Program-made: the position numbers and the translations under genes
NCBI GenBank assembly: GCA_023458315.1
Contig: JAEXAH010000038.1
Location: 1-32,472, forward strand
Direction: 5' to 3'
DNA: 32,472 bases
Source of the DNA: Pseudomonadota bacterium
Lineage (GTDB): Bacteria > Pseudomonadota > Alphaproteobacteria > Rhodospirillales > Magnetospirillaceae
Shown here: positions 14,889 to 22,875 of the stretch, in pieces
Numbering within the stretch: position 1 is the first letter of the stretch
Layout: every line of letters starts with the position of its first letter
Notes under the pieces: generated by a model
The model's database searches: none
Told to the model about the DNA's origin: nothing
Seen by the model: the letters and a program-made list of their open reading frames with translations, nothing else

Positions 14889-16258
14889 GACTTCCCGTTT
14901 TGCTTGACGATGGCCGAGGCGGGAGCCAGCGCCACCCCCTGGTCGTTCAACCGCTCGAACCAGCCCAGCAGGCGGTCGAAGGCCACCGGACGCGGGCTGA
15001 CCACCAGCAGACCGTGGCCGCTGTCCCGGGCGGCGCGGGCGGCGGCGCTCAGGCGGGCCTCGATGGCGTCGCGGAACAAATCCACATCCACGGTCGCCGT
15101 GACGGCGGCATGGGGCAGGTCGGTTTCCACCTTGGCGCCCTCGGCGGCGAACAGCAGGCCGCGATCCTTCAGCGCCACCAGCACCGGGTTCAGCTTGCCC
15201 GAACGGACGAAGGCGCCGTCCGGGGCCAGCACGCCGATGGCGCCGGGCGCGCGGGCCAGCACCTGTTCCAGTCGGCTGATGTTCTCTTCCGGCGGGTTGG
15301 CCACCAACAGGCCCCACGGGCCGGGATCGCGGGCGGGAAAGCCCACCGCTTCGGCCGGCAGCATGACCATGATCTCGTGGCCGAATTCGCGCGCCCGCTT
15401 GATCCACTTGTCCAGCGCCCCGGCATAGGGGCTGAAGGCCAGGGTCACTTCGGGCGGCAGCTTGGTGATGGCCGCCTCGGTGGCGTCCTTGTCCAGCCCC
15501 AGGCCGGTGACGACCACCGCCAGACGCGGCTTGGCGCCCGCGTTCTCGAACGGCCGCGAATAGACTTTCCACGGCAGGCGGCCGTCGCGCGGCACCACCG
15601 GCAGCGGACCATAGGCGCTTTGCCGCCACAATCCGTCCACCGGCACCGGCGGCAGCGCCACCGGCGGCGTGGCGCGGGCGGGCAGCGTGGCATAGGTGGG
15701 CGCCTGATAGGCGGCTGCGGGAATGGGCTGGTCCGGCGCCTTGGGCGTGGGGACCGGGATTGTGGCGGGCACCGGCGGGATGGGCGGCGGTGCGATCACC
15801 GGCGGTGGCGGCGGCAGGGCGGCCACTTCCGGCTTGGCGGGTTCGGGCGCGGTTTCCGCCTTGGGCGGCGGCGGGGCCATGGGCATGGGCGCCACGCCCG
15901 CGGCTTCCGGTTTGGCAACGGGTTCACCCGCCATGGGCGGCGGCGTCAGGCTGGGGGCGCCGGGCGGGGTCAACAGCGGTCCGGCGCCCAAGGCGGGCGG
16001 CGGCGGTTCCGCCGTCCTGCCGCCCAGGCCGGGCATTTGCAGGGCCAGCCGGGGCTGGTCGCCGATGTCCAGCAGGGCGATGACGTCGCGGGTATCCATG
16101 TTGGACAGCAGATAGGCGCCGCCGCCCAGGCCGCCGCCCAGCAGCAGCACCAGCAGGCCCAGCAGCAGCGGGCGCAGACTGACGCGGCGACGCGGCTCCG
16201 GCTCCACGGAGGCGATCATCCGGTCCGCGATCAGATCCTCGTCGTCCAACGAGAGCAT
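14885..16258 (-). CDS. YibQ-family divergent polysaccharide deacetylase, membrane-anchored
   Basis: This 457-residue protein has a short cytoplasmic tail, one membrane helix (about 29-51), a long Pro/Ala-rich linker (about 70-220) and a C-terminal divergent polysaccharide deacetylase domain (PF04748-like). That domain shows PRLAVVVTGLGLDKDATEAAI, VTLAFSPYAGALDKWIKRAR, GHEIMVMLPAEA and LLVVSPRP. The catalytic role of this family is unclear; some members may bind rather than cleave polysaccharide. The domain would face the periplasm. ATG 16258 is preferred, being the start nearest the conserved acidic N-terminus and having a modest AAGGGTG site. GTG codons upstream remain possible. The gene overlaps rppH, while a 178-base gap with nested inverted repeats separates it from ctpA. 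Confidence 0.86.
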   Translation of the reverse strand: MLSLDDEDLIADRMIASVEPEPRRRVSLRPLLLGLLVLLLGGGLGGGAYLLSNMDTRDVIALLDIGDQPRLALQMPGLGGRTAEPPPPALGAGPLLTPPGAPSLTPPPMAGEPVAKPEAAGVAPMPMAPPPPKAETAPEPAKPEVAALPPPPPVIAPPPIPPVPATIPVPTPKAPDQPIPAAAYQAPTYATLPARATPPVALPPVPVDGLWRQSAYGPLPVVPRDGRLPWKVYSRPFENAGAKPRLAVVVTGLGLDKDATEAAITKLPPEVTLAFSPYAGALDKWIKRAREFGHEIMVMLPAEAVGFPARDPGPWGLLVANPPEENISRLEQVLARAPGAIGVLAPDGAFVRSGKLNPVLVALKDRGLLFAAEGAKVETDLPHAAVTATVDVDLFRDAIEARLSAAARAARDSGHGLLVVSPRPVAFDRLLGWFERLNDQGVALAPASAIVKQNGKS

Positions 16259-16340
16259 GTTCACCCTTGAAAGCACCGAAACCGTCACATGATGCCAGAC
16301 CATGCGGACGGTTCGGTTAAGAATTCAATAAGTTGCGGCG

Positions 16341-16426
16341 CCCCCACCCCGACTCTCCCCCGGCGAACCGGGGGAGGGAGCATTTTCCCCCTCCCCCGCA
16401 GGCGCGGGGAAGGGCCGGGGTGGGGG
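16341..16426. repeat. Nested inverted-repeat element between ctpA and the YibQ-family gene
   Basis: CCCCCACCCC (16341-16350) pairs with GGGGTGGGGG (16417-16426) as outer arms. Inside is a perfect 9-base stem, CTCCCCCGG (16355-16363) with CCGGGGGAG (16368-16376), and a second imperfect C-rich/G-rich hairpin (about 16388-16414). The layout looks like a dispersed intergenic palindromic element of the kind common in GC-rich alphaproteobacteria. It could stabilise or attenuate the ctpA transcript. It has no T-tract on the minus strand. Copy number elsewhere cannot be judged from this window. Confidence 0.7.
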
Positions 16427-16436
16427 AAACTCGCGG

Positions 16437-17807
16437 TCAGTTGCCCGGACGGTACAGCGACAGGCCGCGGATCAGGTCCAGGGCGCGGGCCAACTGGTAG
16501 TCCTGGGCCGGGTCGCCCATCTTGATGGCCACCGGCGGCTGCTTGGCGTCGGGGGCGGCGCCTTCCTCGGCCGGGGCGGGCTTGGCCTCGGGCGTCGCGG
16601 CCGGAGCCGGAACCGGGGCGGCCTTGTCCTTGGCCGGGTCCTTGCCGTTCTTGCTGTCGGGGTTGGACAGCGCCTTGCGCAGCGAGGCTTCGCTGCGGCG
16701 GTCGCGTTCGCCGCCCAGCGGCTCGACCTTGGACTGGAACACCTTGATGTCGGGCTCGATGCCCACCGCCTGGATGGAGCGGCCGGACGGGGTGTAGTAG
16801 CGCGCGGTGGTCAGGCGCATGGAGCCGTGGCCGGGCAGCGGGATCAGGGTCTGAACCGAGCCCTTGCCGAACGAGCGGGTGCCCAGCAGCAGGGCGCGGC
16901 GATGATCCTGCAACGCACCGGCGACGATTTCCGAGGCCGAGGCCGAACCGTCGTTGATCAGCACCACCAGCGGCAGACCCTCGGCGATGTCGCCGCCGCG
17001 CGCGTTGAAGCGCTGGGTATCCTCGGCCTTGCGCGAACGGGTCGAAACGATCTCGCCTTTTTCCAGGAAGTCGTCGGACACGGCGATGGCCTGATCCAGC
17101 AGACCGCCCGGATTGTTGCGCAGGTCGATGACGTAGCCCGCCAGATCCTTGCCGATGGTCTTCTTCAGTTCGCCCACGTGCTTCAGCAGATCGTTGTGGG
17201 TGGTCTGGCTGAACTGGGTGATGCGGATATAGCCGATATTGCCTTCGGGGTGCGAGCGCACGGTCTGGATGCGGATCACCGCGCGGGTCAGCTTGACGTC
17301 GAACGGTTCGGCGGCGGCGCGGCGGATGGTCAGCTTGATGTCGGTGTCGGCGCGGCCGCGCATGCGGTCCACCGCTTCGGACAGGGTCAGGCCCATGACC
17401 GGCTCGCCGTCCAGGTGGGTGATGAAGTCACCCGGCTGGATGCCCGCGCGATAGGCCGGGGTGTCGTCGATGGGCGACACCACCTTGACCCAGCCGTTTT
17501 CCATGGTGACTTCGATGCCAAGGCCGCCGAACTCGCCCTTGGTGCTGATCTCCATGTCGCGCGAGTTCTTTTGGTTCAGATAGCTGGAATGGGGGTCCAG
17601 CGAGGTCAGCATGCCGTTCAGCGCCGCCTCGACCAGTTCCTCGTCGTTCACCGGCTCGACATAGTCCGACCGGACTTTCTCGAACACCTCGGCGAACAGC
17701 TCCATCAGCTTATAGGTTTCCTTGCGCTCGGCCGCGTGGGCGGGAACAAGCGAGGTGCCGGCCAGCAGGGCAACCGCACCCGCCGCAATCAGAGTCTTGC
17801 GAATCAT
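16437..17807 (-). CDS. ctpA: Carboxy-terminal processing protease CtpA (S41)
   Basis: This 456-residue exported serine protease has a signal peptide (1-25, cut after AHA), an N-terminal helical part and a PDZ domain (about 90-165, GGLGIEV then AGIQPGDFI). The S41 core follows, with GYIRITQFS and VIDLRNNPGG. The catalytic Ser-Lys pair is Ser290 in NDGSASASEI and Lys315 in GTRSFGKGSVQT, 25 residues apart as in the family. A C-terminal Pro/Ala/Lys-rich tail (about 375-430) precedes a short conserved end. CtpA trims or degrades periplasmic proteins. The ATG overlaps the envC stop (ATGA), coupling it to the amidase activator, which suggests joint control of wall remodelling. Confidence 0.95.
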   Translation of the reverse strand: MIRKTLIAAGAVALLAGTSLVPAHAAERKETYKLMELFAEVFEKVRSDYVEPVNDEELVEAALNGMLTSLDPHSSYLNQKNSRDMEISTKGEFGGLGIEVTMENGWVKVVSPIDDTPAYRAGIQPGDFITHLDGEPVMGLTLSEAVDRMRGRADTDIKLTIRRAAAEPFDVKLTRAVIRIQTVRSHPEGNIGYIRITQFSQTTHNDLLKHVGELKKTIGKDLAGYVIDLRNNPGGLLDQAIAVSDDFLEKGEIVSTRSRKAEDTQRFNARGGDIAEGLPLVVLINDGSASASEIVAGALQDHRRALLLGTRSFGKGSVQTLIPLPGHGSMRLTTARYYTPSGRSIQAVGIEPDIKVFQSKVEPLGGERDRRSEASLRKALSNPDSKNGKDPAKDKAAPVPAPAATPEAKPAPAEEGAAPDAKQPPVAIKMGDPAQDYQLARALDLIRGLSLYRPGN

Positions 17808-19258
17808 CCACCAACCTTACTTTTTTGAGCGGTGAGCCAGGGCAACGGGTTCACGGGCTGGCCGTTGCGGCGCAGCTCGACATACAACGCGGGTTTCGCC
17901 TCGTCCTGTCCCATGATTCCAACGGGCTCTCCCGACAGCAGACGCTGGCCGACGCTGGCGTCGATGCGGGCCATTCCCGCAAGCAGCGTATGATAGCCCT
18001 CGCTGTGTTCGATGATCAAGAGCAGGCCATAGCCGCGAAACGGTCCCGAGAATACAACCTGCCCGTCATAGGGGGCGATGACCTGGGCGCCCTGGCGGGT
18101 GGCGATCTCCAGGCCCTTGGACACCACGCCGACGTCGTTGGTCTGGCCGTAGCGGGTGATGACGCGGCCGCGCGCCGGGAACGGCATGTGGCCCTGGCCC
18201 TGGCTGAACGAACGTTCGGACGACGAGGGGCGGGCGGCGGCGGCCTCGCGCGCGGCGGTTTCCACGGCGCGGGCGGCCTTTTGCGCCGCCAGTTCCTTCT
18301 CGCGCGCTTCGGCCTGGGCCTTCTGTTCGGCCTCGCGCGCGGCGCGGGCCTGGGCCATTTCCCGTTCCTTGCGTTCCTTTTCCGCCTTCTTCTCGGCGAT
18401 CTCGGCCTCGCGCGCGGCTTTTTGCGCCGCCAGTTCCGCTTCGCGCGCCGCCTTTTGCGCGGCGATCTCGGCCTCGCGCGCGGCGCGTTCGGCGGCGGCC
18501 TTGGCGGCGGCTTCGGCCTCGCGGCGCTTGCGTTCCTCCTCCAGCCGCACCAGCAGGTCGCGCAGATCCTCGGCCTCGCCCGCCAGCTTTTGCAGGCGTT
18601 GCTCGGCGGCCTCGGATTCGGCCAGGGCGGCGGTTTGCAGGCTGGATTTGCGCAGCCACAAATCCTTGAGGCGCGAATGCTCGCCCTCCAGCCGGGCGGC
18701 GGTGGTGGCGATGCGTTTCTTTTGCGCGACGATGTCGGCGCGGACGCGGGCCATCATGTCGATCTCGCCCTTGAGGTCCTGGGCGGATCGTTCGATCTGC
18801 GGCACGGCGGCGCGCAACAGGATGGCCGAGCGCACGGTATCGGCCGGGGTCTGCGGCTGGGCGACCAGCGCCTCGGTCGGGCGCCAGGCCAGGCGTTGCA
18901 GGGCGGTCAGCACGCCGGTCATCTGTTGCGAGCGGCGTTGCAGGGTTTCGCCCTTGTCGCCCTCCAGCCGCTTCAGGTCTTCAAGCTGGGTTTCCAGCTC
19001 GTTCAGCACTTCCTCGCTTTCCTGGGCGGCGCGGGCCGAGGCGACCATGTCGCCGCGAATCTGGCCCAATTCGTCGGAAATGGCGCGGGCCTTGCGTTTG
19101 ATTTCCTCGTGCTCGGCGCGCGACCGCTTCAACTGGTCTTCCAGTTCGTGCAGACGGCGGTCGGCGGCGGCCGGATCGGGCGCCTGCGCCCAACCCGGAC
19201 CCGCCGCCAGCCCCATCAGCAGGGCCGCCGCGACGACAAGCGTGCTATTCCGCCGCAC
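17804..19258 (-). CDS. envC: EnvC-type murein hydrolase activator (degenerate LytM)
   Basis: This 484-residue exported protein has a signal peptide (1-24, cut near GWA-QA), a long coiled coil (about 30-345) and a C-terminal LytM/M23 domain (about 370-475). The LytM domain is degenerate. The zinc-binding H-x-G-x-D is replaced around KGLEIATRQ, and the final HxH is replaced around ALYVELRRNG. It should therefore not cut peptidoglycan itself but activate amidases, as EnvC does. The coil holds a striking Ala/Glu/Arg/Lys repeat (about 245-340, units like AAREAEIAAQK). The start is GTG 19258, inside the last 14 bases of gpmI. No ATG alternative gives a signal peptide. Context with ctpA supports a cell-wall role. 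Confidence 0.9.
   Translation of the reverse strand: MRRNSTLVVAAALLMGLAAGPGWAQAPDPAAADRRLHELEDQLKRSRAEHEEIKRKARAISDELGQIRGDMVASARAAQESEEVLNELETQLEDLKRLEGDKGETLQRRSQQMTGVLTALQRLAWRPTEALVAQPQTPADTVRSAILLRAAVPQIERSAQDLKGEIDMMARVRADIVAQKKRIATTAARLEGEHSRLKDLWLRKSSLQTAALAESEAAEQRLQKLAGEAEDLRDLLVRLEEERKRREAEAAAKAAAERAAREAEIAAQKAAREAELAAQKAAREAEIAEKKAEKERKEREMAQARAAREAEQKAQAEAREKELAAQKAARAVETAAREAAAARPSSSERSFSQGQGHMPFPARGRVITRYGQTNDVGVVSKGLEIATRQGAQVIAPYDGQVVFSGPFRGYGLLLIIEHSEGYHTLLAGMARIDASVGQRLLSGEPVGIMGQDEAKPALYVELRRNGQPVNPLPWLTAQKSKVGG
18240..18530 (-). repeat. Degenerate repeats encoding the EnvC Ala/Glu coiled coil
   Basis: Repeats built on (c/g)tcggcctcgcgcgcggc and ttttgcgccgccagttc recur along this part of envC and encode AAREAE/LAAQK units of roughly nine to eleven residues. 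Copies differ, so they look diverged rather than freshly expanded. Such tracts can change length by recombination. Confidence 0.65.
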
Positions 19259-20801
19259 GACGGCCCGACAGCAGGGCGCGGCCGGTCATCTCGGCCGGTT
19301 GCGGCAGGCCCAGCAACGCCAGCAGGGTCGGCGCCACGTCGGCCAGACGGCCGTCGCTCAGCCCGTCGATCCCGGCCGGGCCGTTGACCAGCAGCACGTC
19401 CACCGGGCCGGTGGTGTGGGCGGTATAGGGCTCGTGGGTGTCGGGGTCGGTCATCATCTCGGCGTTGCCGTGGTCGGCGGTGATCAGCATCACGCCCCCC
19501 GCCGCCTTGACCGCCGCCTCCAGCCGGGCCAGGCAGCCGTCCACGGTGTGGGCGGCCTTCATGGCGGCGTCCAGCATGCCGGTATGGCCGACCATGTCGC
19601 CATTGGCATAGTTGACGACGATCAGATCGTACTTGCCGCCGCCGATGGCCTCGACCAGCCGGTCGGTGACTTCGGGGGCCGACATCTCGGGCTGAAGGTC
19701 GTAGGTGGCAACCTTGGGGCTGGGCACCAGGATGCGGTCCTCGCCGTCATAGACCTGCTCGCGGCCGCCGTTGAAGAAGAAGGTGACGTGGGCGTACTTC
19801 TCGGTCTCGGCGATGCGCAATTGGGTGCGTCCGGCGCCGCTGACCACCTCGCCCAGCAGGTTGCTCAGGGTTTCCGCCGGGAACAGCGTCTGGAAGAACG
19901 CGTTCAGATCCTTGGAATATTCGGTCAGCCCCAGGCGCGCCGCCAAGGCGGGGACGCGGGCGCGGGCGAAGCCGTCGAAGGCCGGGTCCACCAGGGTGTG
20001 CAGGATTTCACGGGCGCGGTCGGCGCGGAAATTGCCCATCAGCAGGCCGTCGCCGTCTTGCATGCCCGCGTACTCGCCGATCACCACCGGCAACACGAAT
20101 TCGTCGGTCTTGCCCGCCGCATAGGAGTCATCAATGGCGGCCAGCGCATCGGCGGCGCGCGGCCCCTGGCCCAGCGCCATGGCGTCGAAGGCCAGTTGCA
20201 CGCGGTCCCAGCGCTTGTCGCGGTCCATGGCGTAATAGCGGCCCGAGACGGTGGCGATCACCGCCTTGGTGTCCTTCAGATCGTTCTGGAACTTGGCGAC
20301 GAAGTCGCGGGCCGAGCTGGGCGGCGTGTCGCGGCCGTCCAGGAAGGCATGCACGGCGACCTTGACCCCCGCCCCATCGGCGATGCGGGCCAGGGCGGCC
20401 AGATGGTCCTGGTGCGAGTGCACGCCGCCGGGGCTCAGCAGCCCCAGGATGTGCAGGGTGCCGCCCTTGGCCTTCAGCGTCGCCAGGGTCTGGCCCAGCA
20501 GCGGATGGGCGGCCAGCGAGCCGTCGGCCACCGCTTGGTCGATGCGCGGCAAATCCTGCATGACCACGCGCCCGGCGCCCAGGTTCATGTGGCCCACTTC
20601 CGAATTGCCCATCTGCCCGTCGGGCAGGCCGACCGCCAGACCCGAGGTCTGCAACAGGGCGCGCGGCGCCGTCGCCATCAGCCGGTCCCAGGTGGGGGTG
20701 TCGGCCAGGGCGATGGCGTTGTCGGTGGGATCGTCGCGGTGGCCCCAGCCGTCAAGGATGCACAGGACGACGGGGCGCGGGGTATGGGCTTGCTTGGTCA
20801 T
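19245..20801 (-). CDS. gpmI: Cofactor-independent phosphoglycerate mutase GpmI
   Basis: This 518-residue enzyme interconverts 3- and 2-phosphoglycerate in glycolysis and gluconeogenesis. Metal and catalytic residues of the alkaline-phosphatase-like fold are in place: Asp17 (ILDGWG), catalytic Ser67 in GNSEVGH, HSHQDHL, FLDGRDTPP, GRYYAMDRDKRWDR, NFRADRAREI, and NYANGDMVGHTG with ITADHGNAE near the end. Length is typical. ATG 20801 begins the minus-strand cluster gpmI-envC-ctpA. The gpmI stop lies 14 bases inside envC. This gene order recurs in alphaproteobacteria; why glycolysis is linked to wall remodelling is not known from the sequence. Its promoter must lie in 20802-20994, but I see no convincing boxes. 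Confidence 0.96.
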   Translation of the reverse strand: MTKQAHTPRPVVLCILDGWGHRDDPTDNAIALADTPTWDRLMATAPRALLQTSGLAVGLPDGQMGNSEVGHMNLGAGRVVMQDLPRIDQAVADGSLAAHPLLGQTLATLKAKGGTLHILGLLSPGGVHSHQDHLAALARIADGAGVKVAVHAFLDGRDTPPSSARDFVAKFQNDLKDTKAVIATVSGRYYAMDRDKRWDRVQLAFDAMALGQGPRAADALAAIDDSYAAGKTDEFVLPVVIGEYAGMQDGDGLLMGNFRADRAREILHTLVDPAFDGFARARVPALAARLGLTEYSKDLNAFFQTLFPAETLSNLLGEVVSGAGRTQLRIAETEKYAHVTFFFNGGREQVYDGEDRILVPSPKVATYDLQPEMSAPEVTDRLVEAIGGGKYDLIVVNYANGDMVGHTGMLDAAMKAAHTVDGCLARLEAAVKAAGGVMLITADHGNAEMMTDPDTHEPYTAHTTGPVDVLLVNGPAGIDGLSDGRLADVAPTLLALLGLPQPAEMTGRALLSGRRAAE

Positions 20802-20994
20802 GGCGGGCGCTGGTCTGGGACTCTGTGGTTGATCTGGTCCGCCGAAGCGGCTGGCGCAAGCCTATACCTTTTCACCGGCCGGGGCCATGCGGTTGGGGAG
20901 GGGGCGTCACAAGGCGTCGGTCGCGTATGCAACCATAGGGGTGCAATGATGTGATCTCATCGCCCCAAGCGGGCGTTACTGGGGAGGGGACCCG

Positions 20995-22110
20995 ATGCCG
21001 ACCTACGATCTTTACCAACAGACCTTCACATTGTCGTTGGCCATCAATTCCGCCAGCGGCTCGACCGGTTCCGCCGCCGAGGTGGCCGATATCCTCAAGG
21101 GCAAGCTTGGCGATCTGCTGGGCAACAGCGACGTGCAGCAACTGATCGGCACCTGGACCCTGGCCTGGGGACCGGCGGTGTGGGAACACCCGCTGGACCT
21201 GCGCGGCTATGCCGACAACGCCGTGGCGGTGTTCCACAATTCCGCCACCAATACCTATGTCTGCGCCATCGCCGCCACCAACGCCAATTCGCTGTTCGAC
21301 TGGACGGTCGAGGATTTCTGGGTCAGCGACAAGGTGCGCTGGGTCTACAATCCCGCCCTGGGCACGCCGTGGATCTCGGCGGCGACCAATTTCGGCATCG
21401 GCGTGCTGCTGTCGTTGCGCGACCCGGCCACCGGCACCTATCTGTCCGACTTCCTGCACTCGGTGGCGTCCACCCAGGCGACGCTGATCTTCACCGGGCA
21501 CAGCCTGGCCGGGGCGTTGTCGCCGACCCTGGCCATGGTGCTGTACGGCACCCCCACCGCGCGGGCGGCGTGGCAGAACGTCCGTGTCTATCCCACCGCC
21601 GGGGCGACGCCGGGCAATCTGGCGTTCTCCGCCGCCTTCGCCTTGCAATTCCCGGCGCCCGCCGCCGGGACGCAGCCGTGGCAGCGCTGGAACACCCTGT
21701 TGTGGAACGATCTGGACGTGGTGCCGCACGCCTGGGAGGCCCTGAACATGGCCCGCGTGCCGTTCCTTTATAAAGGCGCGGACGCGGTGAAGGTCGAGGT
21801 CGGCGCCATCGTCGCCTATGCGCTGTACGAGGCCGGGTTGGACTATATCCACTTGCCCAATTTCCAACTGAAGGGTACCCAGCATTCGGCGTCGGTGGAT
21901 GATCTGAAAGCGTTCTTCGCCGAACTGTTCTATCAGCACGTCCCCGCCTATCTGACGCTGATCGGCGTGCCGGAACTGGCGCCTTTCCTCAAGCAACTGC
22001 CACAGCAGCCGGACGATTCCTCGGCCCAGGCGGCGCTGAGTGCCGCTCAGGCCAACGCCTCGGCCGTGGCGGCCTCGGCGGTCCCGGCGGCGCTGAAGGC
22101 GGCGGTCTGA
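20995..22110 (+). CDS. Class-3 lipase-like alpha/beta hydrolase, unknown substrate
   Basis: This 371-residue protein resembles class-3 lipases. It has a conserved N-terminal strand region (AVAVFHNSATNTYVCAIAAT), the nucleophile elbow FTGHSLAGALS with Ser170, a likely Asp241 in WNDLDVVPHAW, and a likely His315 in YQHVPAYL. The GHSLAG elbow and the spacing of the other two residues fit a working triad. I see no signal peptide or membrane helix, so it is cytoplasmic or leaves by a route not visible here. The C-terminal 40 residues are Ala/Ser/Gln-rich. ATG 20995 has GGGGAGGGGA 4 bases upstream. It stands alone on the plus strand, divergent from gpmI. Substrate unknown. Confidence 0.75.
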   Translation: MPTYDLYQQTFTLSLAINSASGSTGSAAEVADILKGKLGDLLGNSDVQQLIGTWTLAWGPAVWEHPLDLRGYADNAVAVFHNSATNTYVCAIAATNANSLFDWTVEDFWVSDKVRWVYNPALGTPWISAATNFGIGVLLSLRDPATGTYLSDFLHSVASTQATLIFTGHSLAGALSPTLAMVLYGTPTARAAWQNVRVYPTAGATPGNLAFSAAFALQFPAPAAGTQPWQRWNTLLWNDLDVVPHAWEALNMARVPFLYKGADAVKVEVGAIVAYALYEAGLDYIHLPNFQLKGTQHSASVDDLKAFFAELFYQHVPAYLTLIGVPELAPFLKQLPQQPDDSSAQAALSAAQANASAVAASAVPAALKAAV

Positions 22111-22112
22111 TC

Positions 22113-22150
22113 GGGTGGCGCTGAACCGTCGAATCGGTTCAGCGCCATCC
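22113..22150. terminator. Shared stem-loop between converging genes
   Basis: A 16-base stem (22113-22128 with 22135-22150; one G-T wobble) and a six-base loop begin two bases after the lipase-like stop and reach into the last codons of the DUF6624 gene. It is symmetrical, so it could stop transcription from both sides. There is no T-tract, so efficiency is uncertain. Confidence 0.6.
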
Positions 22151-22720
22151 GACCTCCTTGGCGAAATCGTCGAGGGCGTGTTGCAGGTGCAGCCATTCGG
22201 CCGGGGGCAATTCGCCCTTGGCCTTGGCGGCGGCCTGGGTTTCCGCCACCGCCTGGGCCAAGGGCGGCAGGCCGACCTTGGCGCGGCGCTGGTCGACCTC
22301 GGCCTCGTTCTCGATGGGCAACGGGCTGAGGATGCAATCGTCGTCCCAGTCCATCTGGGTGCCGTAAATCTGCGGCCGCCCTTCCAGGCTGCGGATGCGG
22401 TCCTCCAGGGTGGCGGGGTGCCAGGCCGGGATGTCGCCGCGATTGGCCGCCGATTTCATCAGGGTCAGGCAACGGCGCAGGAAATTGGGGCGCGAGATGG
22501 CGTGCACGGCGATCTGGAACGCCGCCAGCACGCCGTCCTCGCCGCTTTCGAACTGGCTGGGCCAGCCGTCTTCATCCACCAGCAATTCCAGTTCGCGGGC
22601 ATTGGCTTCGTGCAATTCGCGCATGCTGGGGTGATAGCCGTCGAACAGGTGGCCGGACAGCGCCAGTTGCGTGCGCAGGCGGCGGTCGTTTTCGGCCAGA
22701 CGGATCAGAACGTCACGCAT
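22139..22720 (-). CDS. DUF6624 family protein, function unknown
   Basis: This 193-residue protein matches what I recall of DUF6624. It has an acidic start (ARELELLVDEDGWPSQFESGEDG), a central helical part (AVHAISRPNFLRRCLTLMKSA) and the block LEDRIRSLEGRPQIYGTQMDWDDD followed by PIENEAEVDQRRAKVGLPPL. The YGTQ segment and the final D-x-R-R-x-x-x-G-L-x-P-L are the most conserved parts. No signal peptide or membrane segment is present. Function is unknown; I assign none. ATG 22720 has only a weak ribosome site. A perfect 14-base palindrome lies 24 to 37 bases upstream and may be its operator. Confidence 0.75.
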   Translation of the reverse strand: MRDVLIRLAENDRRLRTQLALSGHLFDGYHPSMRELHEANARELELLVDEDGWPSQFESGEDGVLAAFQIAVHAISRPNFLRRCLTLMKSAANRGDIPAWHPATLEDRIRSLEGRPQIYGTQMDWDDDCILSPLPIENEAEVDQRRAKVGLPPLAQAVAETQAAAKAKGELPPAEWLHLQHALDDFAKEVGWR

Positions 22721-22743
22721 CGGGGAATGTCCATCGGTGACGG

Positions 22744-22757
22744 GGGGTAGCTACCCC
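22744..22757. promoter_or_regulatory. Perfect 14-base palindrome upstream of the DUF6624 gene
   Basis: GGGGTAGCTACCCC is a perfect palindrome with no spacer, 24 to 37 bases upstream of the minus-strand ATG at 22720. Position and symmetry suit a dimeric regulator site. I cannot name a regulator. Confidence 0.4.
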
Positions 22758-22821
22758 TGGCACATAAACCCTTTTGTCCCTGCCGTCCATCGGGCATACG
22801 CCTGTGCAGGGCAGCAATACC

Positions 22822-22854
22822 AAAAGAAACGGCGGCACCCGGAGGTGCCGCCGT
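22822..22854 (-). terminator. Intrinsic terminator after mcd
   Basis: ACGGCGGCACC (22829-22839) and GGTGCCGCCGT (22844-22854) form a perfect 11-base stem with a four-base loop. Read on the minus strand, it is followed by TTCTTTT (22822-22828). It lies 22 bases after the mcd stop and ends the ccr-mcd unit. Confidence 0.85.
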
Positions 22855-22875
22855 CCAGGAAAACGGAAGCGCGTC

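Noticed and set aside
18240..18530. CRISPR-like or satellite array
   Set aside because: The repeats are in frame within envC and encode a coiled coil; there are no spacers of constant length.
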